Position numbers and translations under genes: made by a program. The notes under the pieces were generated by a model, which was not told the origin of the DNA, searched no databases, and saw only the letters and a list, made by a program, of their open reading frames with translations. This document shows, piece after piece, positions 44,466 to 52,344 of a DNA stretch of 64,000 bases (its first letter is position 1; the number at the start of each line of letters is the position of its first letter). Source of the DNA: Streptococcus agalactiae ATCC 13813 (lineage in GTDB: Bacteria > Bacillota > Bacilli > Lactobacillales > Streptococcaceae). The stretch lies in the NCBI RefSeq assembly GCF_000186445.1, contig NZ_GL636070.1, forward strand, positions 1,681,939 to 1,745,938. Reading direction: 5' to 3'.

Positions 44466-44501
44466 GATAACAAGATGGACTTGGAAAAGTTATCACAAAA
44501 A
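44466..44501. repeat. 36-bp direct repeat, copy 2
   Basis: GATAACAAG, six variable bases, then TTGGAAAAGTTATCAC plus an A-run, matching copy 1 (36708-36743). A shorter relative, GTTATCACAA, occurs at 42659-42668. The copy marks the left edge of the streptide-type cargo block. Confidence 0.65.
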
Positions 44502-44540
44502 AAGATTTAGCCGTAATTTTTGAAACTAAACCTTTTTTAT

Positions 44541-44895
44541 TTATATAAATTTTTCTGCGGAATCATATCGTAAAAATATCAGGAACAAAACAAATAGATT
44601 CAACCCAGATATAAAGTATAATGACCAATAGGTTTGAACTTTTAATAATTGTAGTATGGTTAGAATCATAACACTAGCAAGATTTATTAAAACAGATAAA
44701 TACAAATCAAATTTGTCATTTCCAAAGCTTTATAGTAACATTTTAGAACTTTCGTAAATAGGAGATATTCCCATAGTAAAAAATGTATGCAAAGTAAGAG
44801 GAATAATATTTGTTGTGATTTCATCAGAAAGAAAGTGAGATAGAATATTTGATAATAACACAACAGGACAACTGTTAAGTATATATCAGACCTAA
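44541..44895 (-). pseudogene. MFS transporter remnant 2
   Basis: On the minus strand a frame can be followed from about 44895 to the TAA at 44541. It reads SHFLSDEITTNIIPLTLHTF, then an in-frame stop, then more hydrophobic segments (LINLASVMILTILQLL, FISGLNLFVLFLIFLRY). It looks like the C-terminal half of a major-facilitator transporter and lacks an N-terminus. The overlapping frame at 44687-44947 is not a real gene. Confidence 0.6.
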
Positions 44896-44956
44896 AGCAG
44901 CTATGCTTTAATCTCGCTACTACAATCCTCAATTTCATTAAAATCATTTTTCTATA

Positions 44957-45237
44957 TCACTTGAGATAGTCTCGTCTAATATAAATTAAAATAGCTTCTA
45001 AAATCAGACAAATTGCTGATAACAAAAAACTGATGGTAATACCAAAATTCTCGGTAATGTAGCTCATTAGTAACACAAATACTGAAAATGATAGTGTTGA
45101 AATCACTTCAATAACAGAATAAACATTGACCAAATTATTTTCCTCTACAGTCTCCTGAAGAAATACACTTTCAGGAACCTCTTTTAGCTGTGATAACATA
45201 CCAACTAAAGCGGAAAAAATAAAAACATCTGCGCATT
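44957..45237 (-). pseudogene. MFS transporter remnant 1
   Basis: The frame runs from just after an in-frame TAG and reads NIHYYLILFKCADVF, then ALVGMLSQLKEVPE, with three hydrophobic helices to a stop after RRDYLK. It matches the last quarter of an MFS transporter. Together with remnant 2 and the intact MFS gene at 45344 it suggests three successive transporter genes, two now decayed. Confidence 0.65.
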
Positions 45238-45343
45238 TGAAGAGAATAAGATAGTAATGAATGTTACTCTAAAGAAAATATCTGCTAAATTTGAAAACAA
45301 TTATGCTATCAATAATTTGGCAAATGAATTAGAAATATAACTT

Positions 45344-46435
45344 TTAAGTTCTTTCCTCCCTGTTAGAAAATGAAAAAAATACTAAGCAACAAAGAGTTAC
45401 TATACCAAATATTAAATAATTGCTCCTAATACTAAAGTTATCAGCAAAAATACCAGCTAGGAAATCAGCTAACATAAAACTAATCGAAATAAACAAATTA
45501 TATACTGACCATGATACTGCTCTATTTTTTTCTATTGACATATTAAATTTATAATAAAAATGATTATTGTAGTTGGAATTAAGAACACGCATTAATAAAA
45601 GGATTATAATTTGGATGATTAGATTGGTTTGAAAAAACATGAGTATAGCTAATATTGGTAACATCAAGCTTACTTCAAACTTAATTTTTAGATAACTCCC
45701 CAAAGCCATAGATATATTAAACATAAATAGTACAATTCCCAGCATATCTAGTGAAAGTCCCTGTTCATTTAAGAATATCCCTGCATAAGAATTGCTAATC
45801 ATAATTAGAGTCGAGAATGCTACTCCTAATATTATTAATAACCATGGAATGTTTTGAATATTATCGAGGCTAAAAAATTTTTGATTATTATTTTGTTCCT
45901 TTTTAATTTCAGGCAATCCTATTAAATATAATAGACTAAAAACTACAAATACAATGGAGATAATAATAGGATAAATATAATTCCTATGCAATAAAGGTGG
46001 AGATATAATCGTAATAATAGCAATAAAAATATATTTTAATGTGTTGAGTTTTTTCAAAAATGATTTATATACAACTTCGTCATCAATTACTTCAAAATTA
46101 TAAGAATTAAGAACTCCTGAAGATAATGATTCTGACAATCCAAAAAATATCGCTGAAATATATATTATATTTGATTTTCCAAACAATAGGCACCCTAATG
46201 CTAAAATTAATAATAAATTTGAAATAGACAAAATTTTCTTGTAACCAATCTTACTTGAAATATAACTTAAAGGAATATCAAAAACTGAACCAAATAGCTC
46301 AGTAATAACTGATAAAGTAGCTATTTCTGTGAACGAAAAACCTAAGTGCTTTAATAGTAAAATTCCTACAAAGTAGTACGGTAATCCAGATAGAAACATA
46401 TTCATTCCGTATAAACTAAAAATCTTCTTACTCAT
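45344..46435 (-). CDS. MFS transporter of the streptide-type locus
   Basis: 363 residues with about eleven to twelve membrane helices; the MFS loop appears as DIPLSYISSKIGYKK between helices 2 and 3. The start overlaps the radical SAM gene by 4 bp (ATGA), so the two are translationally coupled. It is the likely exporter of the cyclised peptide. Which protease removes the leader is not evident. It may correspond to strC in the streptide locus by position, but I do not assert that. Confidence 0.82.
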   Translation of the reverse strand: MSKKIFSLYGMNMFLSGLPYYFVGILLLKHLGFSFTEIATLSVITELFGSVFDIPLSYISSKIGYKKILSISNLLLILALGCLLFGKSNIIYISAIFFGLSESLSSGVLNSYNFEVIDDEVVYKSFLKKLNTLKYIFIAIITIISPPLLHRNYIYPIIISIVFVVFSLLYLIGLPEIKKEQNNNQKFFSLDNIQNIPWLLIILGVAFSTLIMISNSYAGIFLNEQGLSLDMLGIVLFMFNISMALGSYLKIKFEVSLMLPILAILMFFQTNLIIQIIILLLMRVLNSNYNNHFYYKFNMSIEKNRAVSWSVYNLFISISFMLADFLAGIFADNFSIRSNYLIFGIVTLCCLVFFSFSNREERT

Positions 46436-47748
46436 AAGTTACAAATAGAGTCTCTAAAATATTCTGGACTCTTCTCCTTGATCAAGTTAACATAGCAGCC
46501 ACCCTCGCAAATTTTTAACAATCCACAAGATAAACACTTAGAATTCTTCGTTCTAAAAGAACGAATCCCTCCATACAACGGATCATCATACCAAACATCT
46601 AACAAATCTTTTTCAAAGGCATTCTGCTTAGTTTGATTAACTCCTAAAAAAGCAATGCAGGGCAAGATATCCCCATTAGACATTATTTCCATCTTAGTAT
46701 ATTTTGCACGACATCCATAATACAATTCGTCAAACTCTGAAAATTCAATTGAATTATTTATCAACTCTGGATAAGCGGTGAAAAGATGACATCCCTCAGT
46801 AGCAAAATTTAAATTTGCTTCCCGTTGAGTTATATAATCTGTAACATACTCATTCAACCTTCTCAAATCAGCCAAATCGTATTTTTTCTTTATTTTCGTA
46901 TATCCTGTTACCTCAGAATAATTAGCTACTGAAAACCTATCTATTTTATTCTCTATACAAAAATCAACCAATTCTATAATTTGCTCATAGCTTTGCTTTG
47001 TATACACTGCATTAATTCTACATTTTTTTCCAACATCTTTAAAGTACTTCGCTAATTTTATTTGTCTATCAGGTCTCACCCCCATTAATTCAAAATTTAA
47101 TTTAGAATCTAAAGTCTGCAAAGATAAAACCGGTGTAATATATTTAGATTTAGCTAGAATTTCTACTGTACTTTTCTTTATTAATTGGGCATTAGTTGTT
47201 ATAGTAGTCTTTATCTTTAGTTCTTCACAAGCTATCAACAAATTATCAATATCAAAATATCTAGTCGGTTCCCCTCCTAAAATTGAAACACTTAACACTC
47301 CATTATCTTTTGCTTGGCGCAAAATTCTTTCCCAATCTTTAGCAGGTTTGGCATTTCTATCTTCACGATTTGCTAAAAAACAAAAACCACATTTTAAATC
47401 ACAGTACATACTGGGGTATATTACTAGTTCAAGCGGAAAACTCAGTATGTTATGTTTTTTTAATTTTGCTACATGCTTTCTCGCATTTTGAAGAGTCTCA
47501 TAAGGATTGTTCGATGAATCCTCAATATTATTATCAGAATAGATATTTAATAATAGTACTCGCTCTAGTTTCCCTGCTTTTATTTCTTTCTTAAAAAAGG
47601 AAGTAGCAATTTCAAAACCATGATTTTGAACTAAATAAAGAAAATAAGCCTCACTCTCATCTAACTCAATTCGGTCAAAAGTTACTTTATTTATTAAAAT
47701 TCCACCAAACTTTTCTAGTCTAAATAAAAAATCTTCTGAAATTATCAT
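46432..47748 (-). CDS. strB: Radical SAM/SPASM peptide cyclase, StrB-like
   Basis: 438 residues from the ATG at 47748 (AAAGG upstream; a TTG lies one codon earlier). An N-terminal peptide-recognition region precedes the radical SAM cluster Cys116-x3-Cys120-x2-Cys123 (MYCDLKCGFCF) and GGEPT. The SPASM end has KCLSCGLLKICEGGCY and a final SICNL. StrB/SuiB enzymes join the beta-carbon of Lys to C7 of Trp in a KGDGW core. The precursor gene just upstream has that core, so the function is well supported. Confidence 0.92.
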   Translation of the reverse strand: MIISEDFLFRLEKFGGILINKVTFDRIELDESEAYFLYLVQNHGFEIATSFFKKEIKAGKLERVLLLNIYSDNNIEDSSNNPYETLQNARKHVAKLKKHNILSFPLELVIYPSMYCDLKCGFCFLANREDRNAKPAKDWERILRQAKDNGVLSVSILGGEPTRYFDIDNLLIACEELKIKTTITTNAQLIKKSTVEILAKSKYITPVLSLQTLDSKLNFELMGVRPDRQIKLAKYFKDVGKKCRINAVYTKQSYEQIIELVDFCIENKIDRFSVANYSEVTGYTKIKKKYDLADLRRLNEYVTDYITQREANLNFATEGCHLFTAYPELINNSIEFSEFDELYYGCRAKYTKMEIMSNGDILPCIAFLGVNQTKQNAFEKDLLDVWYDDPLYGGIRSFRTKNSKCLSCGLLKICEGGCYVNLIKEKSPEYFRDSICNL

Positions 47749-47770
47749 CAAATTGAATACCTTTCTAAAA

Positions 47771-47797
47771 AAGCAGAGGAAAATATAGCCTCTGCTT
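47771..47797 (-). terminator. Attenuator hairpin between strA and strB
   Basis: AAGCAGAGG pairs with CCTCTGCTT around a 9-nt loop, followed on the minus strand by a T-run. It probably lets only part of the strA transcripts continue into strB, giving excess precursor. Confidence 0.75.
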
Positions 47798-47820
47798 AAC
47801 CTATGGGATAAATTACTTTA

Positions 47821-47886
47821 TCACTTCCAACCGTCACCTTTTGCCATTGAACTAGACTCAAGGACTTTTTCAAGCTCTTTAGACAT
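47821..47886 (-). CDS. strA: Streptide-type RiPP precursor, short form
   Basis: 21 residues with a good AAAGGAG site. The leader MSKELEKVLESS is that of streptide/SuiA precursors, and the core is AKGDGWK, containing the Lys and Trp to be crosslinked. The frame then meets TGA-TAA. In the known precursors, which I recall as about 30 residues, the core continues V-M and is followed by a repeat-like AKGDGWE tail. Restoring one A would read TGG AAA GTG ATA AAG TAA, i.e. WKVIK. So this is either a 1-nt deletion or a true minimal precursor. Confidence 0.85.
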   Translation of the reverse strand: MSKELEKVLESSSMAKGDGWK

Positions 47887-47917
47887 ATTAGGTACTCCTT
47901 TCGAATATGATACTGCA

Positions 47918-47959
47918 ATTATATTCCTTTTTAACGCTTACAATAAAATATTCCCATAT
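47918..47959 (-). promoter_or_regulatory. Rgg-controlled promoter of strA
   Basis: On the minus strand the 15-bp box ATATGGGAATATTTT (47959-47945) ends 22 bp before the first base of a TATAAT (47923-47918). The same box and distance occur upstream of shp. No good -35 is present, so activation by Rgg-SHP is expected. Confidence 0.8.
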
Positions 47960-47968
47960 CTGCATTTT

Positions 47969-48829
47969 CTAACTTCTAGCTAAATTTTTTTCTAAATGTC
48001 CTTCATAAGTCTTTGCTAAATGATTACTTCCTGCTAATTTCATCGCTCCAATACACTTCTTCATTTCAATAATTGCCTTCCTATTTCCCTCTTTTTTGTA
48101 CTGATAGAGATTTTGTACATATTGAAAAACTAAGCGTTCATATACTTCAGTTTCGATAAAAAAACATTGTACTAATTGTTTTTCAAAATATAAAGCATCC
48201 AAAAATTTTTCTCTCTCAACACATGTGATATATCCATTTAATAACATTGATGAGATTAATCGTCTATTATTTGGAATTTCTTTATAAAAGTCTGAACGTC
48301 TAGACATTTCCCTCGCTAAGACCATGAAAACATCATGCTTTAGGACATCTAAAGTATTTGAAAAAATCAATAGTTCATAATACCCCCAGTATTCCACACT
48401 AAACAAATAGTCGGTTAAATCGTCCAAATCCTTTTGATTATAATAAGCTTCTCCTGATAAATCTTGCAAACGAATTTTCAATAAAATCATATTGAGTTGA
48501 TAAAATTTACCCCTTTTATTCTCCGATTCCATCTGTGAATATAGAAGCTTTTTCATGCCTTCAACATCATGATTAAATACAAACTGTCGAATCTTTGATA
48601 GAAGTTCATTTAGTTCATCTCTATGAAAATCATGAACCGCATACATAAATTCATCAATTGGCATGTTGATTTCATCCAAGATAAGCATGAACTTAGAAAT
48701 GGTTAAATCTGTCTCTCCTTTTTCAAATCGAGATAGCTGGGAGATTGATATACCAGCCTTTGCAACATCTTTTAATCGTAATCCTCTAGATTCTCGAAAC
48801 TTTTTAAAAATTTCTCCAAATTTTTTCAT
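47969..48829 (-). CDS. Rgg-family pheromone-responsive regulator
   Basis: 286 residues. The N-terminal XRE domain (about 5-60) has LRLKDVAKAGISISQLSRFEKGETDLTISKF, split here by family-typical residues. Tetratricopeptide-like helices follow, forming the peptide pocket. I prefer the second of two adjacent ATGs for spacing from GGAGG. It is divergent from the shp gene, the usual layout for SHP/Rgg pairs, and lies next to strA. Imported SHP should switch it to activate the two boxed promoters. Confidence 0.9.
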   Translation of the reverse strand: MKKFGEIFKKFRESRGLRLKDVAKAGISISQLSRFEKGETDLTISKFMLILDEINMPIDEFMYAVHDFHRDELNELLSKIRQFVFNHDVEGMKKLLYSQMESENKRGKFYQLNMILLKIRLQDLSGEAYYNQKDLDDLTDYLFSVEYWGYYELLIFSNTLDVLKHDVFMVLAREMSRRSDFYKEIPNNRRLISSMLLNGYITCVEREKFLDALYFEKQLVQCFFIETEVYERLVFQYVQNLYQYKKEGNRKAIIEMKKCIGAMKLAGSNHLAKTYEGHLEKNLARS

Positions 48830-48849
48830 CATACACCTCCAATAAGCAT

Positions 48850-48891
48850 ATATGGGAATATTTTTTGATTTTTAACATTTTAGCATAAAAT
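48850..48891 (+). promoter_or_regulatory. Rgg-controlled promoter of shp
   Basis: ATATGGGAATATTTT (48850-48864) lies 22 bp ahead of TAAAAT (48886-48891). Box and spacing are identical to those at strA on the other strand. Activation here would give the positive pheromone feedback known for SHP/Rgg circuits. Confidence 0.8.
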
Positions 48892-48919
48892 AGAAAAAAA
48901 TAAAAGTGAGGTATTTCAC

Positions 48920-48991
48920 ATGAAAAATCAAAAACTACTACCTTTATTGTTCCTACTCTTTGAGGGAATTATTATTATCGTTGTTGGATAA
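48920..48991 (+). CDS. shp: Short hydrophobic pheromone precursor (SHP)
   Basis: 23 residues: a basic start MKNQK, a hydrophobic LLPLLFLLF run and the C-terminal EGIIIIVVG. The mature part differs by one residue from the S. thermophilus SHP1358 pheromone (EGIIVIVVG, from memory), which controls a streptide-type locus. The ribosome site is GTGAGG. It would be exported, trimmed and taken up by the Ami/Opp permease to act on Rgg. Confidence 0.9.
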   Translation: MKNQKLLPLLFLLFEGIIIIVVG

Positions 48992-49030
48992 CACTAAAAA
49001 CTTTGTCACTATAATGCTTATACATTCATG

Positions 49031-49067
49031 AAAATAGGGCTACCTGAACTCAGGTAACCCTATTTTT
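49031..49067. terminator. Bidirectional terminator
   Basis: AAAATAGGG and TACCTGA pair with their complements around a short loop, with single unpaired bases between, and T-runs follow on both strands. It ends the minus-strand backbone unit and closes the streptide-type cargo on its right side. Confidence 0.85.
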
Positions 49068-49068
49068 A

Positions 49069-49359
49069 TCATGTCATCCTACTTCTAACAACTTTTCTAA
49101 CAAGTCCAAAGACAAGTAAAAGATTAAAAGTGATATAGAAAGTGGTAAAGCTCAAAATACCATTGGTGGTTAAATCTTCCACATAGAGGTATCTTTCTGT
49201 AAAAAATAGGTAAATCCCATAGACTTCTGTAAAGGCTAAAAATCCGATTAATCCAATGATAAATAAGTTTCCAAGCATTTTCGCAATCTGGTAAAGGACA
49301 AGCAAAATCAGCCCTGTTGCCGCGATAATCAAAAGACTTTGAATAATTTGTTCAATCAT
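49069..49359 (-). CDS. Small membrane protein, DUF5966-like
   Basis: 96 residues with about three membrane helices (SLLIIAATGLILLVLYQIAK, LFIIGLIGFLAFTEVYGIYL, FYITFNLLLVFGLV). I think it is the DUF5966 type seen in streptococcal elements. It may be part of the transfer apparatus; no function is established. It lies 14 bp behind the next gene. Confidence 0.65.
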   Translation of the reverse strand: MIEQIIQSLLIIAATGLILLVLYQIAKMLGNLFIIGLIGFLAFTEVYGIYLFFTERYLYVEDLTTNGILSFTTFYITFNLLLVFGLVRKVVRSRMT

Positions 49360-49373
49360 ATCTGTACCTCTTT

Positions 49374-49673
49374 CTACGCTAATTGCTTACGATAATAATC
49401 TGCCTGTCCCTTATCTAGATTATCAAGTTGTTCAACCAGGTCAAGATACTCTTCTTTGGTGACCTCATCTAAGTCTGGAAAATAATTCTCACGAGTCGTG
49501 ATAATAACTTCTAATTGACCAATGATTTCTCGCTTTGAAAAGCTGTAATCAAGGCTTTCATCCTCGTACTGTTCCTTTAAGGCTTGATAATTAGTCTGGT
49601 CTTCAGGGCTGGTAAATCCTTGTGCTAACCATTCTTCTAATTGGTAACGTATATCTTCTACTGTCTGGGTCAT
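49374..49673 (-). CDS. Small acidic protein, DUF5962-like
   Basis: 99 residues, helical and acidic (YQLEEWLAQGFTSPEDQTNY, EVTKEEYLDLVEQLDNL). It lies 69 bp behind the 3' exon of the methylase-helicase gene and has a GGAGAATTAATT site. I think it is DUF5962; function unknown. Confidence 0.6.
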   Translation of the reverse strand: MTQTVEDIRYQLEEWLAQGFTSPEDQTNYQALKEQYEDESLDYSFSKREIIGQLEVIITTRENYFPDLDEVTKEEYLDLVEQLDNLDKGQADYYRKQLA

Positions 49674-49742
49674 AATTAATTCTCCTTTGATGATTTCTTA
49701 ATGTCATTTTACCGCGTTCATTATTTTTTGTCAGCCTTTTTC

Positions 49743-50591
49743 TTAAAAATCAAGAGAAAGTTGTTGGTCGTGTTGTGGTTGGATTATTTCATTGAACTTA
49801 GCTAATGCTGCATCAATTTCCTCAACCTCTGCTTCTTGTTCAACCAAGGGGGCAAGGATGTCATATTTGGCTTTAACCAGCTGATAATCCTCTTCTTTAG
49901 GAAAGACCTTTTCCACTTCTACCCTTGCGACTGCTAGCTTGTCTTTGAGGTTATTAGCCATTTCTTCAGTTTTTTCTTGGTCATCTAGAATATGGTCAAT
50001 GGCATTGGTAATGCGTTGAATCGTTCCCACGTCTGATTTCAAGTCTAAAGAGACAGAATACTGGTTGCTTCCTGAAATGGTTAAAGACACCATATCTGGT
50101 AAGGGCTCACTAGGGCTTCTGGTTGCCATTTTAAGCTCAAACCCTCTAAAGATCGCAAGCGTTCTTACTTCTTTGGTTTCAGAACGGTTATAGGTAATGA
50201 GTTTACGTAGATAGTCTCCAGCTTCTGCACGGTTATCCATCATTTGATTGTCAAACCGCATGATAAAATCTTGTGACTTAGTTGCCAAAGATTGAGCAAT
50301 ATCAAGGTCATATTGACTGAGGCGTTTCTCAAGGGCAGGGAGGTTCTGCTCACAGTAAGAAATGGTATGGCGATACTCATCTTTGGAGCGATTAAAGGCA
50401 CGCTTTTGATTGTCCAATACCGTCAACTCATTCTCTAGTTCCATCTTGAGTTTCAGATAAGGATTACCAGTTGCTAAAGCCTTAAAGTCTGAAGCAGTCA
50501 TGGTCTGCTCATCAATATCTTCTGCCGACCGCACAGGGTCTTTAGAGGTCATGATTTGCGTAATGTACTTGAGCTTATTCTCCTGAGTTTG
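49743..50591 (-). CDS. SNF2 methylase-helicase, 3' exon
   Basis: 282 codons plus stop. The frame continues upstream of the first ATG into QTQENKLKYITQIM, which is the expected continuation of the YLW end of the 5' exon. It forms the helical C-terminal part, with coiled coils at about 50-110 and 205-235 of the exon. It contains no start signal of its own that fits, so it is made only after the group II intron is spliced out. The ATG at 50552 could in principle start a fragment. Confidence 0.88.
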   Translation of the reverse strand, partial: QTQENKLKYITQIMTSKDPVRSAEDIDEQTMTASDFKALATGNPYLKLKMELENELTVLDNQKRAFNRSKDEYRHTISYCEQNLPALEKRLSQYDLDIAQSLATKSQDFIMRFDNQMMDNRAEAGDYLRKLITYNRSETKEVRTLAIFRGFELKMATRSPSEPLPDMVSLTISGSNQYSVSLDLKSDVGTIQRITNAIDHILDDQEKTEEMANNLKDKLAVARVEVEKVFPKEEDYQLVKAKYDILAPLVEQEAEVEEIDAALAKFNEIIQPQHDQQLSLDF

Positions 50592-50631
50592 GTCGAGTAG
50601 GTCAGAGGTCTCACGACCTCTTTCCCCTCTA

Positions 50632-50666
50632 AGAACCGTGCATGAGAGTTTCCCCTCACACGGCTC
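50632..50666 (-). ncRNA. Group II intron domain V
   Basis: On the minus strand GAGCCGTGTGAGGG, a GAAA tetraloop and the matching 3' strand ending GCACGGTTCT form the 34-35 nt catalytic hairpin with its AGC triad. This is the most conserved part of group II introns. Confidence 0.9.
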
Positions 50667-50685
50667 AAGCTTCTATAAGTCCTCG

Positions 50686-52344
50686 TTAGAGAACCAGCGT
50701 GTTTTCTTTTATATTTTTATGACAAGTAGGGTGTACCAATGTTTTTATTGGTTTATGGTCTTTCACGGTTTGATGAACTCGGAAATCTGTTTCCTTGGTG
50801 ATTTTCAATTCGCAAACTGGACAAATCCCTTTTTGTTTATAATATAGTCCGTTAATCACACGTCTTCCTTTTAGTTCTTGTCGCATTTGCTTTTCTTGAC
50901 GTTCCTCAAAATACGGTTGCCATTGTTCATCAAATGGGTTTGCTTCCGCCTTAATTTTAATATGTCGGCGAATATCAGTATCAGAAGCATATTTCAAGCG
51001 AAGATAGAATGGTTCGCCATTTTCCATTGTATCAGCAGTTGGAACACTAAAAATCCAACTACGGCTACCAAAAGTATGGAAATATTTATTAGCAACCCAC
51101 CTTCTCCCCTTTTTAGGATGTCTTCGGACACACCACTGCCATAGACATTGATAGATATCAAAATCAAGTCTTTGAAATGATTCTGATGAAACGTTGTGCT
51201 TTTGGTAGTTAACCCAACCTATGATAATAGGATTTAACTTACGGATTAACAGCTCCTGTTTCATCGACGGGTTGTTTTTGATAATATCCCTGATTTTCGA
51301 AACAATACTTTCGTAATTCTTTTTGGAAGGTTTGGTTAGTAATTTTCCGTCGTACATTCTAATGTTTACGCCCAGAAAATCAAAGCCATCCGTGATATGA
51401 CTTATCAACGTTTTTTCTTCCGATAACTCCAAGCCACGTTCTTTCAAGAACTCAATAATGACTGGTTTAACCTCATTTTCCAATAGTTCCTTACTGACAC
51501 CAGTAACAATAAAGTCATCCGCATACCTAACAAAATTAATTTTTGGTGCATAGACTTGACTATTAACCTTTTTCTTTCTAAATGTCGTTGAAAGTTTTCT
51601 CTCTAGACCATCTAGTACCATATTTGAAATGATTGGTGAAATTGGTGACCCTTGAGGGCTTCCAAACTCTGTTGGAGATAACTTTCCATTTTCGATATAA
51701 CCACTTTTCAACCACTTTCCAAGTATTGTCTTGTTCATTGGAATGTGTTTCATTATCCACTCGTGACTGATATTATCAAAACATCCTTTAATGTCACCTT
51801 CTAAAACCCACTTAGCAGATTTTTGCTTACTCAAAGCTGAGAAACATTGTTCAATAGCATCCTGAGTACTTCTTTTGGGTCTAAAGCCATAAGAATTTGG
51901 GTCTGCTGTTGTTTCTGCAATAGGTTCTAAAGCGAACTTAAATAATGTCTGCATTGCTCTATCTGTCATCGTTGGAATACTAAGAGGTCTTTTCTTACCA
52001 TTTTTCTTAGGAATATAAATCCGTCTTAGTGGTTTTGGACGATAGCCTTTGACCTTTAATTTCTTGATTGCTTGATATTTAGCGTTAGGTGTTAACCATA
52101 ACTCTTTATCAACGCCACTTGTCTTTTTACCTTGATTTTCAGTGACACGTTTCACTGCCAAGGCTTTTGCATAGAATGAAGTCGTTAGTAAATGTTGGAG
52201 TGATTTCACTCGGTTGAATTTACCCAACTTCCACGCTTTCACAATACGCATTTGTAGTTTTTTAACATAGATTTCAGCTTTCACGAAATCAATAGTTTCC
52301 CAACTGTTGGCTATGTTAGTAGTAGCACACATTTTACTGTTCAT
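50686..52344 (-). CDS. ltrA: Group II intron reverse transcriptase/maturase with HNH endonuclease
   Basis: 552 residues from the ATG at 52344 with GAAAGGAG. Reverse transcriptase motifs include IYIPKKNGKKRPLSIPT, GFRPKRSTQDAI, GSPQGSPISPIISN and the catalytic FVRYADDF. A maturase X region (about 340-450) and a C-terminal HNH part with CPVC and HPTCHKN follow. It helps splicing and target-primed retrohoming. All visible catalytic residues are intact, so the intron may be active. Confidence 0.95.
   Translation of the reverse strand: MNSKMCATTNIANSWETIDFVKAEIYVKKLQMRIVKAWKLGKFNRVKSLQHLLTTSFYAKALAVKRVTENQGKKTSGVDKELWLTPNAKYQAIKKLKVKGYRPKPLRRIYIPKKNGKKRPLSIPTMTDRAMQTLFKFALEPIAETTADPNSYGFRPKRSTQDAIEQCFSALSKQKSAKWVLEGDIKGCFDNISHEWIMKHIPMNKTILGKWLKSGYIENGKLSPTEFGSPQGSPISPIISNMVLDGLERKLSTTFRKKKVNSQVYAPKINFVRYADDFIVTGVSKELLENEVKPVIIEFLKERGLELSEEKTLISHITDGFDFLGVNIRMYDGKLLTKPSKKNYESIVSKIRDIIKNNPSMKQELLIRKLNPIIIGWVNYQKHNVSSESFQRLDFDIYQCLWQWCVRRHPKKGRRWVANKYFHTFGSRSWIFSVPTADTMENGEPFYLRLKYASDTDIRRHIKIKAEANPFDEQWQPYFEERQEKQMRQELKGRRVINGLYYKQKGICPVCELKITKETDFRVHQTVKDHKPIKTLVHPTCHKNIKENTLVL

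Noticed and set aside
44687..44947. 86-codon hydrophobic frame
   Set aside because: A different frame of the same DNA reads as recognisable MFS sequence with one stop, so this frame is a by-product of a decayed transporter.
47800..47830. Programmed frameshifting in strA
   Set aside because: The A-run is only two to three bases and there is no slippery heptamer or stimulatory structure at the right distance. A simple deletion or a true short form is more economical.
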